Assembly: GCA_040905245.1 (NCBI GenBank)
Contig: JBBDRX010000081.1
Location: 1 to 28,022 of the forward strand
Reading direction: 5' to 3'
Length of the DNA stretch: 28,022 bases
Source of the DNA: JBBDRX01 sp040905245
GTDB taxonomy: Bacteria; Bacteroidota; Rhodothermia; Balneolales; Balneolaceae
Under the pieces are notes generated by a model. The model did no database searches, was not told the DNA's origin, and saw nothing but the letters and a program-made list of their open reading frames with translations. The translations under genes were made by a program, and so were the position numbers. The stretch's first letter is position 1. Every line of letters starts with the position of its first letter. Below are positions 7,493 through 15,632 of this stretch, in pieces.

Positions 7493-8281
7493 TCAGCGCT
7501 GGATCACAATAGATACCTGCGCTCCCTTCTGAACCCCCAACATCTGGCTGGCATCCCCTTTGTTGATGGCAACTTCCAGCATATCCGAACTACCGATATA
7601 GGCAACCGGATCTCCCTCTTCGACCGATCCGAAAGATCGAGAAAGTTCCTTGAGAATAGTATTGCCAACATAGATTTTCATATTCTGCGAACCAATCGCT
7701 GACTGAATCAGGTCGTCGGGGATATTGGTGACCAGATTTCCGAACCTGTCAATATGAACGATCCATCCCTGAATGCCCGCCCCGTCTGCGATGGGCCTGG
7801 CCCATCGATAGGTGATCAATTCACTGACTTCCTCGCCGACCTCATCAATTGGCAGCCCATTAGCCAAGTGGGCAGCGACCGGAGCAAAAAGATCCCGGCC
7901 ATGAAATGTATTGGAGATGTTTGGCTCGTAGAGGTCCTTCCTGTCGATTTCATAAGCCCGATAGGGTGTCTCTTCCGCAAGAAGTGAGAAAATGCCGTTG
8001 TCCGGCCCCACAAACAACTGATCTCCCATCTCTACAACCACCGGTCGTCGTTCCGTTCCCACGCCGGGATCGACCACCACCAGATGAATGCTTCCTTCCG
8101 GAAAGCTGGCGGCGGCATTTCGAACTACCCAGGCACCCGCCATTATATCCTGTGGTGGAATCTCATGCGAGATATCCACCAGGCGGGAATCCGGAGAAAT
8201 ACGAAGCAGGACCGCCTTGAGAACACCTACATAGTGATCCTGAAGACCAAAGTCCGTTGTCAATGTAATAATCTGTGGCAT
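7493..8281 (-). CDS. SAM hydrolase (SAM hydroxide adenosyltransferase, DUF62 family)
   Basis: A 262-residue protein of the family that includes the fluorinase/chlorinase halogenases and the SAM hydroxide adenosyltransferases. The hydrolase triad is present: Asp71 in DPGVGTER, Arg78, and His127 in NTFHGRDLFAP, spaced as in characterised archaeal hydrolases. This favours conversion of SAM plus water to adenosine and methionine over halogenation. The N-terminal TLTTDFGLQDHYVGVLK and the FVGPDNGIFS segment are family hallmarks. The C-terminal domain is a beta-rich SAM-binding barrel. It begins 2 bases after the dnaN stop on the same strand, so it is probably translated from the dnaN transcript. 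The physiological reason for SAM hydrolysis is unknown. Confidence 0.88.
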   Translation of the reverse strand: MPQIITLTTDFGLQDHYVGVLKAVLLRISPDSRLVDISHEIPPQDIMAGAWVVRNAAASFPEGSIHLVVVDPGVGTERRPVVVEMGDQLFVGPDNGIFSLLAEETPYRAYEIDRKDLYEPNISNTFHGRDLFAPVAAHLANGLPIDEVGEEVSELITYRWARPIADGAGIQGWIVHIDRFGNLVTNIPDDLIQSAIGSQNMKIYVGNTILKELSRSFGSVEEGDPVAYIGSSDMLEVAINKGDASQMLGVQKGAQVSIVIQR

Positions 8282-8283
8282 GC

Positions 8284-9399
8284 TTATGCATAGCTGTTGA
8301 GCATCACGGGCATCACCAGCATCAGCATCTCTTCTCCTTCCTGCTCTTCGGCAGGTTTTACAATTCCGGCACGATTGGGTGTCGAGAATTCAAACCGTAC
8401 CTCTTCTCCCTCGATATTGTTCAGGACATCTGCCAGATATTTGGCATTGAATCCGATTTCCATCCCTTCATCATCAAAGTCACAGGCAATCGTCTCCTTC
8501 GCTTCACTGCTCATATCCAGATCCTCCGCCCTAATCGTCATCTTGTCACGAGCCAGCTCCAGACGAATCTGCCGGGTTGTTGAACTTGAAAAAATAGATA
8601 CCCGGCGAACCGTTGCCAGCATCTGCTCTTTCGAAATCATCAACACTTTTTCATTATCACGCGGAATTACCGATTCGTAATTTGGATACTGTTCGTTGAT
8701 CAGACGAGTAATAATCACTGTCTTCCCACTCTGGAACCGGGCATGATCTCTCGATACCGTCAGCTGGCATCCTTCCTCGTCCAGCGCCTTGACTACAAGA
8801 GAGAGAGCCTTCTCCGGCACAATAAAGCTGAGCTCCTTTTCACTGGTCAGCCCCTTGTTAACAAACCGGACCAGACGGTGACCGTCTGTCGCGACAAACC
8901 GCGCCTCCGATGGGCCAATCTTAAAAAAGACGCCCATCATGGCCGGACGCAAGTCGTCGTTGGAAACCGCAAACAGGGTCTTCTGTATTGCTTTCCGAAG
9001 TTGTTGGTCTTCCGTCTCCAGCGTGACACCTTCCTCCATTCCCGGAGTCTCCGGAAACTCTCCGGCCTCTTCGCCAACCAGTTTGTAGGTTCCCTTGTCT
9101 GTTTTAAACTGGACGTTATTTCGATCGTCCACTTCAAAATAGACCGGAATGCCGGGCAGTTGACGAAGCGTCTCCAGCAGCCGTCTGGCAGGAATCGCAA
9201 CCGATCCCTCTTCCACGATCTCTGCATCAATATACTCGACGATAGAGATCTCCAGATCCGTGGCGGTCAGCTTCAACTTTCCATCTTCCGATTCGAAAAG
9301 AATCGTCTCCAGTATAGGCAATGTTGCCTTTGCCGGTACAGCTCCGATTACTGCTGACAATCCCTGGTTAAGATCACTGCTGGCTACATTGAATTTCAT
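8284..9399 (-). CDS. dnaN: DNA polymerase III beta subunit (sliding clamp)
   Basis: A 371-residue protein with the three-repeat architecture of the bacterial clamp, which forms a dimeric ring tethering the replicase to DNA. Recognisable stretches include the N-terminal AVPAKATLPILETILFE, the PEKALSLVVKAL and INEQYPNYESVIPR segments in the middle, and the C-terminal LMLVMPVMLNSYA, which corresponds to the usual PMR(L/M) tail. I start at the ATG at 9397-9399 (MKFNV), as in homologues; the frame continues four codons to a TTG at 9411. No dnaA, recF or gyrB lies next to it. The gene is divergent from miaA. Confidence 0.96.
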   Translation of the reverse strand: MKFNVASSDLNQGLSAVIGAVPAKATLPILETILFESEDGKLKLTATDLEISIVEYIDAEIVEEGSVAIPARRLLETLRQLPGIPVYFEVDDRNNVQFKTDKGTYKLVGEEAGEFPETPGMEEGVTLETEDQQLRKAIQKTLFAVSNDDLRPAMMGVFFKIGPSEARFVATDGHRLVRFVNKGLTSEKELSFIVPEKALSLVVKALDEEGCQLTVSRDHARFQSGKTVIITRLINEQYPNYESVIPRDNEKVLMISKEQMLATVRRVSIFSSSTTRQIRLELARDKMTIRAEDLDMSSEAKETIACDFDDEGMEIGFNAKYLADVLNNIEGEEVRFEFSTPNRAGIVKPAEEQEGEEMLMLVMPVMLNSYA

Positions 9400-9514
9400 A
9401 AGACGGATCAATTAAAATAGTACGGAATTGAACGGGGAGAACACCCCCGGAACAGGTTGGTTTTCGTTTGCCCATACTACTAAATCCTGCTTCATACCGC
9501 AACTCCGAAAGAGG

Positions 9515-9553
9515 ATGAAAAAGGAGGTGCTTTCCACTATTTTGATGCCATGA
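9515..9553 (+). CDS. Possible 12-codon upstream ORF overlapping the miaA start
   Basis: An ATG at 9515 directly after GAAAGAGG opens a 12-codon frame (MKKEVLSTILMP) whose TGA overlaps the miaA ATG as ATGA. A strong AGGAGG (9522-9527) lies inside it, 22 bases before the miaA ATG, which is too far to be an ordinary ribosome site for miaA. It may be a leader peptide that couples translation to miaA, or chance. Confidence 0.25.
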   Translation: MKKEVLSTILMP

Positions 9554-10488
9554 AAGAGCCGAGCAGACGCATTATGATTCTGGGGCCCACCGCTTCCGGC
9601 AAAACCGACCTCGCCTGTCGATTGGCGCAACGAATTGACGGAGAGATCATCTCGGTAGATTCCCGCCAATGCTATCGGCGAATCAATATCGGAACGGCCA
9701 AGCCAAATACCCGGCAGCTGAACTCTGCCCCGCATCATAACATCTCCCTGCTGGAGCCGGAGGCGACCGACTCGGTCGCCCGCTTTCTGAGACGGGCAGA
9801 AGCCTGGCAAAACGAGATCCATTCCCGGGGAAGAAAAGTCATCTACTGTGGCGGGAGCACTCTTCACCTCAAGGCACTTCTGCAACCACTCGACAGCCTG
9901 CCGGCCGCAAATCCGGACCATCTGAAACAGCTCGATCAACGTGCAGAAAAAGAGGGGCTGGAGTCCCTGTACAACCAACTGCTGGACGTGGACTCCGATT
10001 CTGCTGAACGGATGGACGGGCTGAACCGCCATCGTATCTATCGTGCACTGGACGTCTGGATGCAGACCGGACAGCCGATCAGCTCATTTCACAGTCAGCC
10101 GGATCCGCCAATACCGCCCGAAGACCTGCTGGTCGTTGGCCTCTCTCTCCCGCGCCAGTCGTTACACCGGCGAATTGAACAACGAGTCGACCGGATGATT
10201 GAAGACGGCCTTGTAAACGAAACCAGACAGCTGCTTCGTGAAGGGTACAGACCCGACCAACAGTTCCTGCAGACTGTCGGCTATCGAAATGTGATCGAAC
10301 ATCTGAATGGTGAGGTATCATTTGAACAGATGGTCAAAGACATCAAAACGTCCACAAGGCGATATGCAAAACGGCAGATTACCTGGTTCAGGCGCTGGCC
10401 GTTCATTCACTGGCTGGATGCAGAACTGTCGCCCGAAGAGAATACCCAAACGATTTGTTCAAAACTGAATGGACCGAACCGTGCATAA
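9550..10488 (+). CDS. miaA: tRNA dimethylallyltransferase
   Basis: A 312-residue enzyme that transfers the dimethylallyl group to N6 of A37 in tRNAs reading UNN codons. The P-loop is GPTASGKT (12-19). DSRQCYRRINIGTAKP (37-52) is the family substrate-binding segment. YCGGSTLHLKALL, RHRIYRALDVW and FLQTVGYRNVIEHLNG are further signatures. The terminal region (RRYAKRQITWFRRW) is the usual basic tRNA-binding end. The initiating ATG is followed by the expected short lead-in to the P-loop. It is 104 bases ahead of purS, so whether the two share a transcript is uncertain. Confidence 0.96.
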   Translation: MKEPSRRIMILGPTASGKTDLACRLAQRIDGEIISVDSRQCYRRINIGTAKPNTRQLNSAPHHNISLLEPEATDSVARFLRRAEAWQNEIHSRGRKVIYCGGSTLHLKALLQPLDSLPAANPDHLKQLDQRAEKEGLESLYNQLLDVDSDSAERMDGLNRHRIYRALDVWMQTGQPISSFHSQPDPPIPPEDLLVVGLSLPRQSLHRRIEQRVDRMIEDGLVNETRQLLREGYRPDQQFLQTVGYRNVIEHLNGEVSFEQMVKDIKTSTRRYAKRQITWFRRWPFIHWLDAELSPEENTQTICSKLNGPNRA

Positions 10489-10592
10489 GCCACAACGGAT
10501 ATCGCATGAACCTTCGGACATGGAGGAGTAGCAGCTGAATCAAATAAAGAGTACCTTTACCCAGGCAATAATTTGGACTGTTATCAAACCTC

Positions 10593-10841
10593 ATGTATAG
10601 AGCAAACGTCACCATTACACTTCGAAAGTCGATTTTGGACCCCCAGGGGAAAGCGGCACACAGTGCCTTGAAAAACCTCGGGTTGAACCAGATCGAAACT
10701 GTGCGAATTGGTAAATTGATTCAGCTGAATATCGATGCAGAAAGTGAATCATCGGCTCGTAAACTGGCCGATACTGCCTGTTCCAAACTGCTGGCCAATG
10801 AAGTGATGGAAGACTATACGATCGAAATCGAGAAACAGTAA
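10593..10841 (+). CDS. purS: Phosphoribosylformylglycinamidine synthase subunit PurS
   Basis: An 82-residue protein matching PurS, the small subunit that bridges PurL and PurQ in the three-subunit FGAM synthase, step four of purine synthesis. Typical features are the N-terminal strand YRANVTITLRKSILDPQGKA, the central GL-x-x-I-x-x-V-R-I-G-K segment and the C-terminal DYTIEIE. Length is normal. It is followed 2 bases later by clpS and then by purQ. PurL is not in the window. The presence of PurS implies a separate small-type PurL elsewhere. Confidence 0.93.
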   Translation: MYRANVTITLRKSILDPQGKAAHSALKNLGLNQIETVRIGKLIQLNIDAESESSARKLADTACSKLLANEVMEDYTIEIEKQ

Positions 10842-10843
10842 CC

Positions 10844-11167
10844 ATGGTTTCCCCCATCTTCAACCTGGCTCAGCCATCCGAACCCACCAGGAAAATCGAG
10901 GTGGAAGTAGAAGAGAAACCGGAAGAGAAGGACGCAGATGACACTCCCTGGCAGCTGATTCTGTACAACGACGAAGAACACTCGTTTGACGAAGTGATCC
11001 AGCAGCTGGTCAAGGCGCTTCGATGTTCGGTCACTCACGCCAGAGAATTGACAATGAAGGTACATAACGAGGGAAAAGCAACCGTATTCGAAGGAGCATT
11101 TGAGGAATGCCTCCGGATTAATTCAGTTCTGCAGGAGATCGAACTTATCACAGAAATCAAAGGATAA
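10844..11167 (+). CDS. clpS: ATP-dependent Clp protease adaptor ClpS
   Basis: A 107-residue protein that delivers N-degron substrates to ClpAP/ClpCP. The first 37 residues are an acidic, flexible extension. The core (about 38-107) carries WQLILYNDEEHSFDEVI, equivalent to the LYNDD substrate-pocket segment, and MKVHNEGKATVFEGAFEECLRI, equivalent to the conserved H-x-x-G-K/R segment that contacts the Clp ATPase and the N-end residue. The sequence resembles the Bacteroidota type. It is wedged between purS (2-base gap) and purQ (1-base gap), and the purQ ribosome site AAAGGA overlaps its stop, so the three are almost certainly cotranscribed and translationally coupled. No clpA/clpC is present here. 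Confidence 0.92.
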   Translation: MVSPIFNLAQPSEPTRKIEVEVEEKPEEKDADDTPWQLILYNDEEHSFDEVIQQLVKALRCSVTHARELTMKVHNEGKATVFEGAFEECLRINSVLQEIELITEIKG

Positions 11168-11168
11168 C

Positions 11169-11870
11169 ATGTCAAAAACTGTTGGCGTCGTCGTCTTTCC
11201 GGGATCCAATTGCGATCACGACGCATATCATGCATTCAAACATGTCATGGGACTTGAAACACGATTCCTCTGGCACAAGGAGACAAGCCTCGATGGAATT
11301 GACCTGCTTCTGATTCCGGGGGGCTTCTCTTACGGAGACTATCTTCGTTCCGGCGCCATTGCCCGATTCTCTCCCATCATGAAGGAAGTTATTCAGTTTG
11401 CCGAACAGGGCCGGCCGGTGATCGGTATTTGCAACGGATTTCAGATCCTTCTGGAAGCCGAACTGCTTCCGGGGGCCATGCTGCACAACGAACAGCTTCG
11501 GTTTATCTGCAAACAGGTCTGGATCCGCACAGAAAGTACTGACTCCCCGTTTACACAAGGGCTCTCAAAAGGAGATATCCTTCAGGTTCCGGTCTCTCAC
11601 GGGGAAGGAAACTACTTTATCGAACCGGACGGACTTGCACGCCTGCAGGATCAGGATCGTATTTTGTTCCGATACTGCAACCGTCACGGCGAGCTGGTTC
11701 CAGAAGCGAACATTAACGGTTCTGTCGATGCCATTGCCGGTATTTGTAACCACAGAAGAAATATTCTTGGTATGATGCCGCACCCGGAAAGAGCAGTCGA
11801 AAAACTGCTCGGATCCGATGACGGATTGAAACTTCTGGAATCTGCATGCAACGAACTTTCTATCTCCTAA
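11169..11870 (+). CDS. purQ: Phosphoribosylformylglycinamidine synthase subunit PurQ (glutaminase)
   Basis: A 233-residue class I glutamine amidotransferase that supplies ammonia to PurL in FGAM synthesis. The nucleophile is Cys88 in IGICNGFQ, and the catalytic His205 and Glu207 lie in MMPHPERAVE. The N-terminal VVVFPGSNCDHD and LIPGGFSYGDYLRSGAIA are PurQ-specific. The frame is open 23 codons further upstream inside clpS, but the ATG at 11169 fits homologues and has AAAGGA upstream. It directly follows clpS with one base between; lptB begins 21 bases downstream. Confidence 0.95.
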   Translation: MSKTVGVVVFPGSNCDHDAYHAFKHVMGLETRFLWHKETSLDGIDLLLIPGGFSYGDYLRSGAIARFSPIMKEVIQFAEQGRPVIGICNGFQILLEAELLPGAMLHNEQLRFICKQVWIRTESTDSPFTQGLSKGDILQVPVSHGEGNYFIEPDGLARLQDQDRILFRYCNRHGELVPEANINGSVDAIAGICNHRRNILGMMPHPERAVEKLLGSDDGLKLLESACNELSIS

Positions 11871-11891
11871 TCACTCTCTTCACGGTTCCAC

Positions 11892-12659
11892 ATGGGCCTT
11901 GTTGAACAACATACAGGCAAAAGCCTTCTCCACTGCAAATCGCTGGTAAAAAAGTACAGAAAGCGGACAGTGGTCGATCAGGTATCGATCCATGTAAAAC
12001 AGGGAGAAATTGTGGGACTTCTCGGCCCCAACGGGGCTGGAAAAACCACCACCTTCTATATGTTCGTCGGGCTGATTCAACCCAACCGGGGGGGCATTTT
12101 TCTCAATGAAGAGGAGATCACCTCAAAACCCATGTTCAAACGGGCCAGAATGGGGATCGGATATCTCTCGCAGGAAGCAAGCATCTTCCGAAACCTGACC
12201 GTTCGCGAAAACATTGAGTCGGTCATGGAGTTTTTCTCCATGACCAGAAAAGAAATCCGTGAACGATCTGACCAACTGATTGAAGAGTTCGGTCTGGAAA
12301 AAGTTGTCGATAACAAGGGGTACAGTCTCTCGGGTGGTGAACGAAGACGGGCCGAGATTGCCAGGGCCCTGGTCCGGGATCCGAAGTTCATTCTGTTAGA
12401 CGAACCCTTTGCCGGGGTAGATCCCATTGCCGTAGAAGATATTCAGGAGATCGTATCCGGACTGAAGAGCCGGAATATCGGCATCTTTATCACCGATCAT
12501 AATGTCCATGAAACCCTGGCGATTACCGATCGGGCCTATCTTATGTTCGAGGGCCAAATTCTGAAAGAGGGCACGGCCGAAACTCTGGCACTGGATGAGG
12601 AAGCAAAAAAACTCTATCTGGGCCGCCAGTTCAAACTGGATCGCTATCAGGCATCCTGA
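11892..12659 (+). CDS. lptB: Lipopolysaccharide export ABC transporter ATP-binding protein
   Basis: A 255-residue ABC ATPase of the LptB type, which powers extraction of lipopolysaccharide from the inner membrane with LptF and LptG. Walker A is GPNGAGKTT (45-53), the Q-loop glutamine is in YLSQEASIF (Gln94), the signature is LSGGE (146-150), Walker B is ILLDEPFAGVDP (167-178) and the switch His is in ITDHNVHE. LptB-specific wording includes GIGYLSQEASIFRNLTVRENI. It supports an outer membrane with lipopolysaccharide. LptF/LptG genes are not in the window. The first ten residues look like an extension compared with typical family members. It lies 21 bases after purQ and converges with rho. Confidence 0.94.
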   Translation: MGLVEQHTGKSLLHCKSLVKKYRKRTVVDQVSIHVKQGEIVGLLGPNGAGKTTTFYMFVGLIQPNRGGIFLNEEEITSKPMFKRARMGIGYLSQEASIFRNLTVRENIESVMEFFSMTRKEIRERSDQLIEEFGLEKVVDNKGYSLSGGERRRAEIARALVRDPKFILLDEPFAGVDPIAVEDIQEIVSGLKSRNIGIFITDHNVHETLAITDRAYLMFEGQILKEGTAETLALDEEAKKLYLGRQFKLDRYQAS

Positions 12660-12665
12660 TAACCT

Positions 12666-12750
12666 CTTCTCTGCATATCTGTAAGTTTATACAAACGCAT
12701 TAGGGGTGGCATGCAGGGTGATGGTGGTCTTCTCTGCGCATCTGTAGTTT
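12666..12750. repeat. Imperfect direct repeat of about 22 bases, two copies
   Basis: The segments at 12666-12688 and 12729-12750 both read CTTCTCTGC-xx-ATCTGTA-(A)GTTT, differing by two substitutions and one indel, with a 63-base offset. They lie in the 123-base spacer between the convergent lptB and rho genes. No hairpin with a T-run is evident there. Confidence 0.5.
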
Positions 12751-12782
12751 TCACTCCACAACAGGGCCGCCAAATAAATTGG

Positions 12783-13997
12783 TTACGTCGTCGCAGCCAG
12801 CTGTGCAAACAGTTCGTCGTTGCTTTCGGTCTGGTTTAGTACTTTCAACAACATAGTCATCGACTCCTTGGGTGGTTTTTTCAATAAAAACCGTCTTACC
12901 ATATTCCGCTCTTCCAGCTTCGCCGTGATAAACTTGTCCTCATTTCGAGTCCCGGAAGAAGCAATATTGATCGCCGGATAGATACGGTCGTTGGCAAGTT
13001 CCCGGTCCAGGACCAACTCCATGTTTCCAGTCCCCTTGAACTCTTCAAAAATCAGGTCGTCCATGCGGGAGTTGGTCTCCACAAGACATGTTGCAATGAT
13101 TGTCAGCGAGCCCCCGTTCTCAATATTTCTGGCCGAACCAAAAATCTTCTTTGGAATTTCCAGGGCGCGAATATCAAGACCTCCGGACAGGGTTCGGCCA
13201 CTATTAGCCTGGGAGGCGTTGTAGGCACGCCCCAGCCTTGTCAGAGAATCGATCAGTAAAACCGCGTGTTCCCCGCACTCTGCCATTCGTTTAACGTACC
13301 CAAGGGCAAGTTCCGAAATACGTACATGACTCTGGGTTGGTTTGTCATTGGAGGAAGCAAAGACTTCTGCGTTGGTCGTTCGAAGAAAATCGGTTACCTC
13401 CTCGGGCCGCTCGTCCACCAGCAGAATAGCTGTATGGATATCCGGATGGTTATCGGTCAGGCTCTTTGCGATCTTTTTCAGGAGCACCGTTTTTCCGGTA
13501 CGTGGCGGCGCCACAATCAGTGCACGCTGCCCCCGGCCGACAGGAGCCACCAGATCAATGACCCTCAACTCAATATCCTCCGGTGAAACCCCGAAACGGA
13601 TATGCTCGTCCGGCATAATGGGTGTCTGTAATTCAAACCGGTTTACTTTTTGCCAGTCCGAGGCCGGTTTACCATTGATCGTGTCTACTGACTTTACGCG
13701 CCGGTTCCCATGCTGGTCCTCTTCAAATTCTCCTTCAAGAACCAGACCCGGTTTCAGTTCATGATGTTTCACATAGTGGGGCTCCATGAAGGGATCCTTC
13801 GGCTCATAGCTGAATTCAAAATCGATACGCCGAATAAAACCATACCCCTTCTGGTTTGTCTCCAGCACTCCATGGTAGCGGCCGCCAATCCGGACCTGCT
13901 GGTTATCATTGAACTTCGGAATAAATACATTCCCGTTCTTCTTACTCTTGTTGCCTTTCTGTTTGTTACGCCCTTTCTGTTTTTTGGAACGTGCCAT
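12783..13997 (-). CDS. rho: Transcription termination factor Rho
   Basis: A 404-residue hexameric RNA helicase that ends transcription. Residues 1-22 are a lysine-rich tail (SKKQKGRNKQKGNKSKK) in place of the usual N-terminal helical domain. The cold-shock RNA-binding domain follows (about 38-105, with KGYGFIR). The ATPase domain has Walker A APPRTGKT (163-170), Walker B region LLIDSLTRLGRAYN, and the R-loop segment KGTGNMELVLDR. ANDRIYPAINIASSGTRNE is a Rho signature. Rho proteins in Bacteroidota are often much longer at the N-terminus, so this is a compact version. It converges with lptB. Confidence 0.96.
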   Translation of the reverse strand: MARSKKQKGRNKQKGNKSKKNGNVFIPKFNDNQQVRIGGRYHGVLETNQKGYGFIRRIDFEFSYEPKDPFMEPHYVKHHELKPGLVLEGEFEEDQHGNRRVKSVDTINGKPASDWQKVNRFELQTPIMPDEHIRFGVSPEDIELRVIDLVAPVGRGQRALIVAPPRTGKTVLLKKIAKSLTDNHPDIHTAILLVDERPEEVTDFLRTTNAEVFASSNDKPTQSHVRISELALGYVKRMAECGEHAVLLIDSLTRLGRAYNASQANSGRTLSGGLDIRALEIPKKIFGSARNIENGGSLTIIATCLVETNSRMDDLIFEEFKGTGNMELVLDRELANDRIYPAINIASSGTRNEDKFITAKLEERNMVRRFLLKKPPKESMTMLLKVLNQTESNDELFAQLAATT

Positions 13998-14033
13998 GGA
14001 TTACTTTTTACTTGTTAAATCGGATCAAACAGG

Positions 14034-14063
14034 ATTTCATCACGCGGAGAGCCTGTCTGTCAA
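14034..14063 (-). promoter_or_regulatory. Candidate rho promoter
   Basis: On the minus strand a perfect -35 TTGACA (14058-14063) is followed after 18 bases by TGAAAT (14034-14039), four of six matches to the -10. The predicted start near 14027 leaves a leader of about 30 bases before the rho ATG. Confidence 0.35.
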
Positions 14064-14097
14064 TTCTGTTCTGTGGGTTTGTATCGCAGTATCTCTG

Positions 14098-14223
14098 ATA
14101 ACGGAAGGAGGTGAACAGGTATCAACAGAATGGGTGACGAATAGCTCCTGATTGATGGATACCGCTCCGGCTGACTGCACAACCGGAGCGGTATCAAAAC
14201 CTGTCAGATAAATAACGGAAGGA
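14098..14223. repeat. Pair of 12-bp direct repeats flanking a stem-loop
   Basis: ATAACGGAAGGA occurs exactly at 14098-14109 and again at 14212-14223, on either side of the 13-bp stem-loop at 14158-14195, in the 247-base gap between rho and the TPR gene. Confidence 0.5.
14158..14195. terminator. Perfect 13-bp stem-loop, possible terminator or mRNA 3' structure
   Basis: GATACCGCTCCGG (14158-14170) is perfectly complementary to CCGGAGCGGTATC (14183-14195), with a 12-base loop. On the minus strand it begins about 50 bases after the TPR gene stop and lies upstream of the rho promoter. There is no T-run on either strand, so it does not fit an intrinsic terminator. A processing or RNA-stability element, or a rho leader structure, is also possible. 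Confidence 0.5.
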
Positions 14224-14244
14224 ATCGGGAAATGGGCAACTCTG

Positions 14245-15570
14245 TTATCGAATCGTTGTCGTTTCGTTGATCCAGCTGTAGCATTCACCCACACTACCGT
14301 CGATAGTAAATGATTCACCTGTTTCCCAACCACTGAAAAATTTGTCTTCGGTAGTCGGCATCACCGGAGTATAGGACTCTTTCCGACGATTGGCTGCATT
14401 CCGTACAGAGGCATCCGCCTGAGCCGCCTGGTCCAGATAGTCAAGTACCAGCCAATATACGGTTCGGTCGGACCGCTCAATGCTTCGACCAGACGTACAG
14501 TTGGAAATAACTGCTGCATAGATCGTGGCCATGCGCATGTAGGCTTCTCCATAGTTGCTGTCAATGTTGATTGCCCGGCGGGCAGAAGTACGTGCTGCCT
14601 GGAGGTTTTCCGTATTCTGCTGTGTTTCGGCCAGTTGCAGATACGCTCGTTTCCGCTGGTCGTCATTCGATGCCTTCTCTACTGCTTCCTCCAGGTATTG
14701 AGCCGCTTGTCGGTAATTCGCATTGGAGAGAGCGATCTCCGCCAGGGTCTGAGTATTCGCATAGTTTGGATTCAGATCGTAGAGACGCTCTGCTGTCTCC
14801 AGCGCTTTCTCACGGTCACCAATTTCCTCATAAAGCGTGGCCAGTTCAGACAGAAGGCCTTCCGGGTCGTCACTTTCTGCCAACTCCTCTTCCAGAAAAA
14901 CGACCCGCTCTTCCGGATCGGAAAAGAGGCTGTTTCTCGCCTCGTTAATTGCATTTTGAAGAGTCGGCCCTGCAAGCGGTTCCATATCCTCAATCATGGC
15001 AAGAGCTTTTTCGCGTTCTCCACTGGATACGTAGTGATCCAGAAGGATACGGGCATAATATCCGTCGCTGGTTCCAACAAATCGTTCCGAATCCATTTCG
15101 TAGGCCTTCAGATACTCTGCATATGCCTGATCCATGGCATCATCAACGTAGTCCCGGTTCTCCTGAAAAAAGCGGCCCTTTCTGTAGGTCCACCGAAAGT
15201 AGTCGATCTCCTCTTCGGTAAAGGTCTCCAGCGCAAGGTCAAATACCTCGAGAGCCTTGCTAAACAGGTTCCGCTGTTCTACCGGATCCGTCTCCTCCTC
15301 TCCGAGACCGGCATACACATCGATCATTCGTTCGAACTGGCGGTCCAGCGTAAAACTGCTGTGCCCCTGAATCTCTCTTGGCCTGGCTTCCAGCATCCAC
15401 TCCCCGTACGTGCGGGCCATCTCGTAATCTCCGGTTCGGAAGTTTTCATAGAAGAGTGAATAGGCTTCAAGATGGCCCATTCCATAAGGAGGCTCCGCAC
15501 CTCCCTCCTGCGCATACGAGTTTCCGGCCAGGATAACCAGAAGTGTTATTATCAAAATCAGCTTTTTCAT
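14245..15570 (-). CDS. Exported tetratricopeptide-repeat protein
   Basis: A 441-residue protein with a clear N-terminal signal peptide (MKKLILIITLLVILAGNSYA, cleavage before Gln). The mature part is mostly helical. Residues about 230-350 contain consecutive TPR-type units, for example LLSELATLYEEIGDREKALE and AAQYLEEAVEKASNDDQRKR. The last about 40 residues leave the repeat and end with the compact segment CYSWINETTTIR. I recall similar cysteine-tryptophan endings on periplasmic TPR proteins of Bacteroidota but cannot verify this here. It is the last gene of the run with the outer-membrane protein, 62 bases downstream of it. A scaffold role in the periplasm is likely; no enzymatic motif is seen. 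Confidence 0.8.
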   Translation of the reverse strand: MKKLILIITLLVILAGNSYAQEGGAEPPYGMGHLEAYSLFYENFRTGDYEMARTYGEWMLEARPREIQGHSSFTLDRQFERMIDVYAGLGEEETDPVEQRNLFSKALEVFDLALETFTEEEIDYFRWTYRKGRFFQENRDYVDDAMDQAYAEYLKAYEMDSERFVGTSDGYYARILLDHYVSSGEREKALAMIEDMEPLAGPTLQNAINEARNSLFSDPEERVVFLEEELAESDDPEGLLSELATLYEEIGDREKALETAERLYDLNPNYANTQTLAEIALSNANYRQAAQYLEEAVEKASNDDQRKRAYLQLAETQQNTENLQAARTSARRAINIDSNYGEAYMRMATIYAAVISNCTSGRSIERSDRTVYWLVLDYLDQAAQADASVRNAANRRKESYTPVMPTTEDKFFSGWETGESFTIDGSVGECYSWINETTTIR

Positions 15571-15632
15571 GATGATCTGCTTATTGTTTAATACGTGCTT
15601 GCTATAGGTAAACTCACTTCCCTGATGAAATA

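Noticed and set aside
8743..9357. Plus-strand frame of 204 codons opposite dnaN
   Set aside because: Shadow of the conserved clamp gene; composition is unlike a real protein.
12666..12750. CRISPR-like pair of repeats
   Set aside because: Only two imperfect copies, one spacer-sized gap, and no cas genes.
14635..15459. Plus-strand frame of 274 codons antisense to the TPR gene
   Set aside because: The opposite strand has a signal peptide and TPR repeats; this frame shows no motif or ribosome site.
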